The notes under the pieces were generated by a model, which was not told the origin of the DNA, did not search any database, and saw only the letters and a program-made list of their open reading frames with translations. A program made the position numbers and the translations under genes. From contig JAPPHW010000082.1 of NCBI GenBank assembly GCA_028820945.1, positions 1 to 13,940 of the forward strand: a stretch of 13,940 bases of DNA, read 5' to 3'. Shown piece after piece: positions 13,834-13,940 of the stretch; the stretch's first letter is position 1, and each line of letters opens with the position of its first letter. The DNA comes from Defluviicoccus sp. (lineage in GTDB: Bacteria; Pseudomonadota; Alphaproteobacteria; MPNO01).

Positions 13834-13940
13834 CTATCCGCGGGCGCAGGCCTGGCGAAGGCCCAAACGCTCCAGGCGGGGCAAAACCTCGTCGCGGAAG
13901 AACGGGAGCTCGGCCAGATAGTTGACGAAAGAAATGCCGA
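13834..13940 (-). CDS. C-terminus of a probable luciferase-like (LLM) flavin-dependent monooxygenase (5' end outside window)
   Basis: The minus strand is open from the window edge to a TAG (13834-13836), giving 34 visible residues. They include FVNYLAELPFF and, after three residues, EVLPRLERLGLR. This pattern is typical of the extreme C-terminus of many LLM-class FMN- or F420-dependent oxidoreductases (bacterial luciferase/alkanesulfonate monooxygenase fold), from memory of the family and not a search. The rest lies beyond the window. It converges on the integrase remnant, with its stop about 35 bases from where integrase similarity ends, so the remnant was cut close to the end of this gene. 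Substrate cannot be inferred. Confidence 0.55.
   Translation of the reverse strand, partial: GISFVNYLAELPFFRDEVLPRLERLGLRQACARG

Overview
The window comes from a GC-rich proteobacterium, most probably an alphaproteobacterium. The LptD has the alphaproteobacterial layout of cysteines (a CxxC after the N-terminal domain and one near the C-terminus). The lptF-lptG-lptD order, a perfect chromosomal-type parS site, a TTAA-N7-TTAA box of the CtrA type and an alphaproteobacterial-style integrase fragment agree with this. No rRNA, tRNA, CRISPR array or intact insertion sequence was seen.

Layout. Positions 2-3922 (+) hold the end of lptF, then lptG and lptD, the inner-membrane and outer-membrane parts of the lipopolysaccharide export machine. 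The surA-pdxA-rsmA genes that often follow lptD in alphaproteobacteria are absent. lptD instead meets a convergent gene, and the two stop codons share one CTAG tetramer. Positions 3919-6453 (-) read as a possible three-gene operon: a GFA-family zinc protein, a dienelactone hydrolase fused to an NTF2/SnoaL-like domain, and a short-chain dehydrogenase. Positions 6540-7289 (+) encode a TauE/SafE-type permease, convergent with an MFS transporter (7293-8522, -). That transporter diverges from a metal-dependent amidohydrolase (8633-10033, +) across a 110-base gap holding a perfect 8-bp inverted repeat that looks like an operator. The + strand continues with a CmcJ/NvfI-type putative Fe(II)/2-oxoglutarate oxygenase, a DHDPS-type class I aldolase/lyase and an NmrA-like NAD(P)-binding protein.

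From 3919 to 12946 the content is accessory metabolism: uptake or export, hydrolysis, oxidation, C-C lyase and redox. The genes look like a catabolic or specialised-metabolite module, but no substrate can be read from the sequence.

Positions 12947-13368 are non-coding and more AT-rich. They contain the parS palindrome TGTTTCACGTGAAACA, several repeats and palindromes, and lead into a frameshifted, truncated tyrosine-integrase gene whose first codons carry the CtrA-type box. The last ~105 bases encode, on the minus strand, the C-terminus of what looks like a luciferase-like flavin monooxygenase. The right edge therefore looks like a recombination scar beside a chromosome-partition site.
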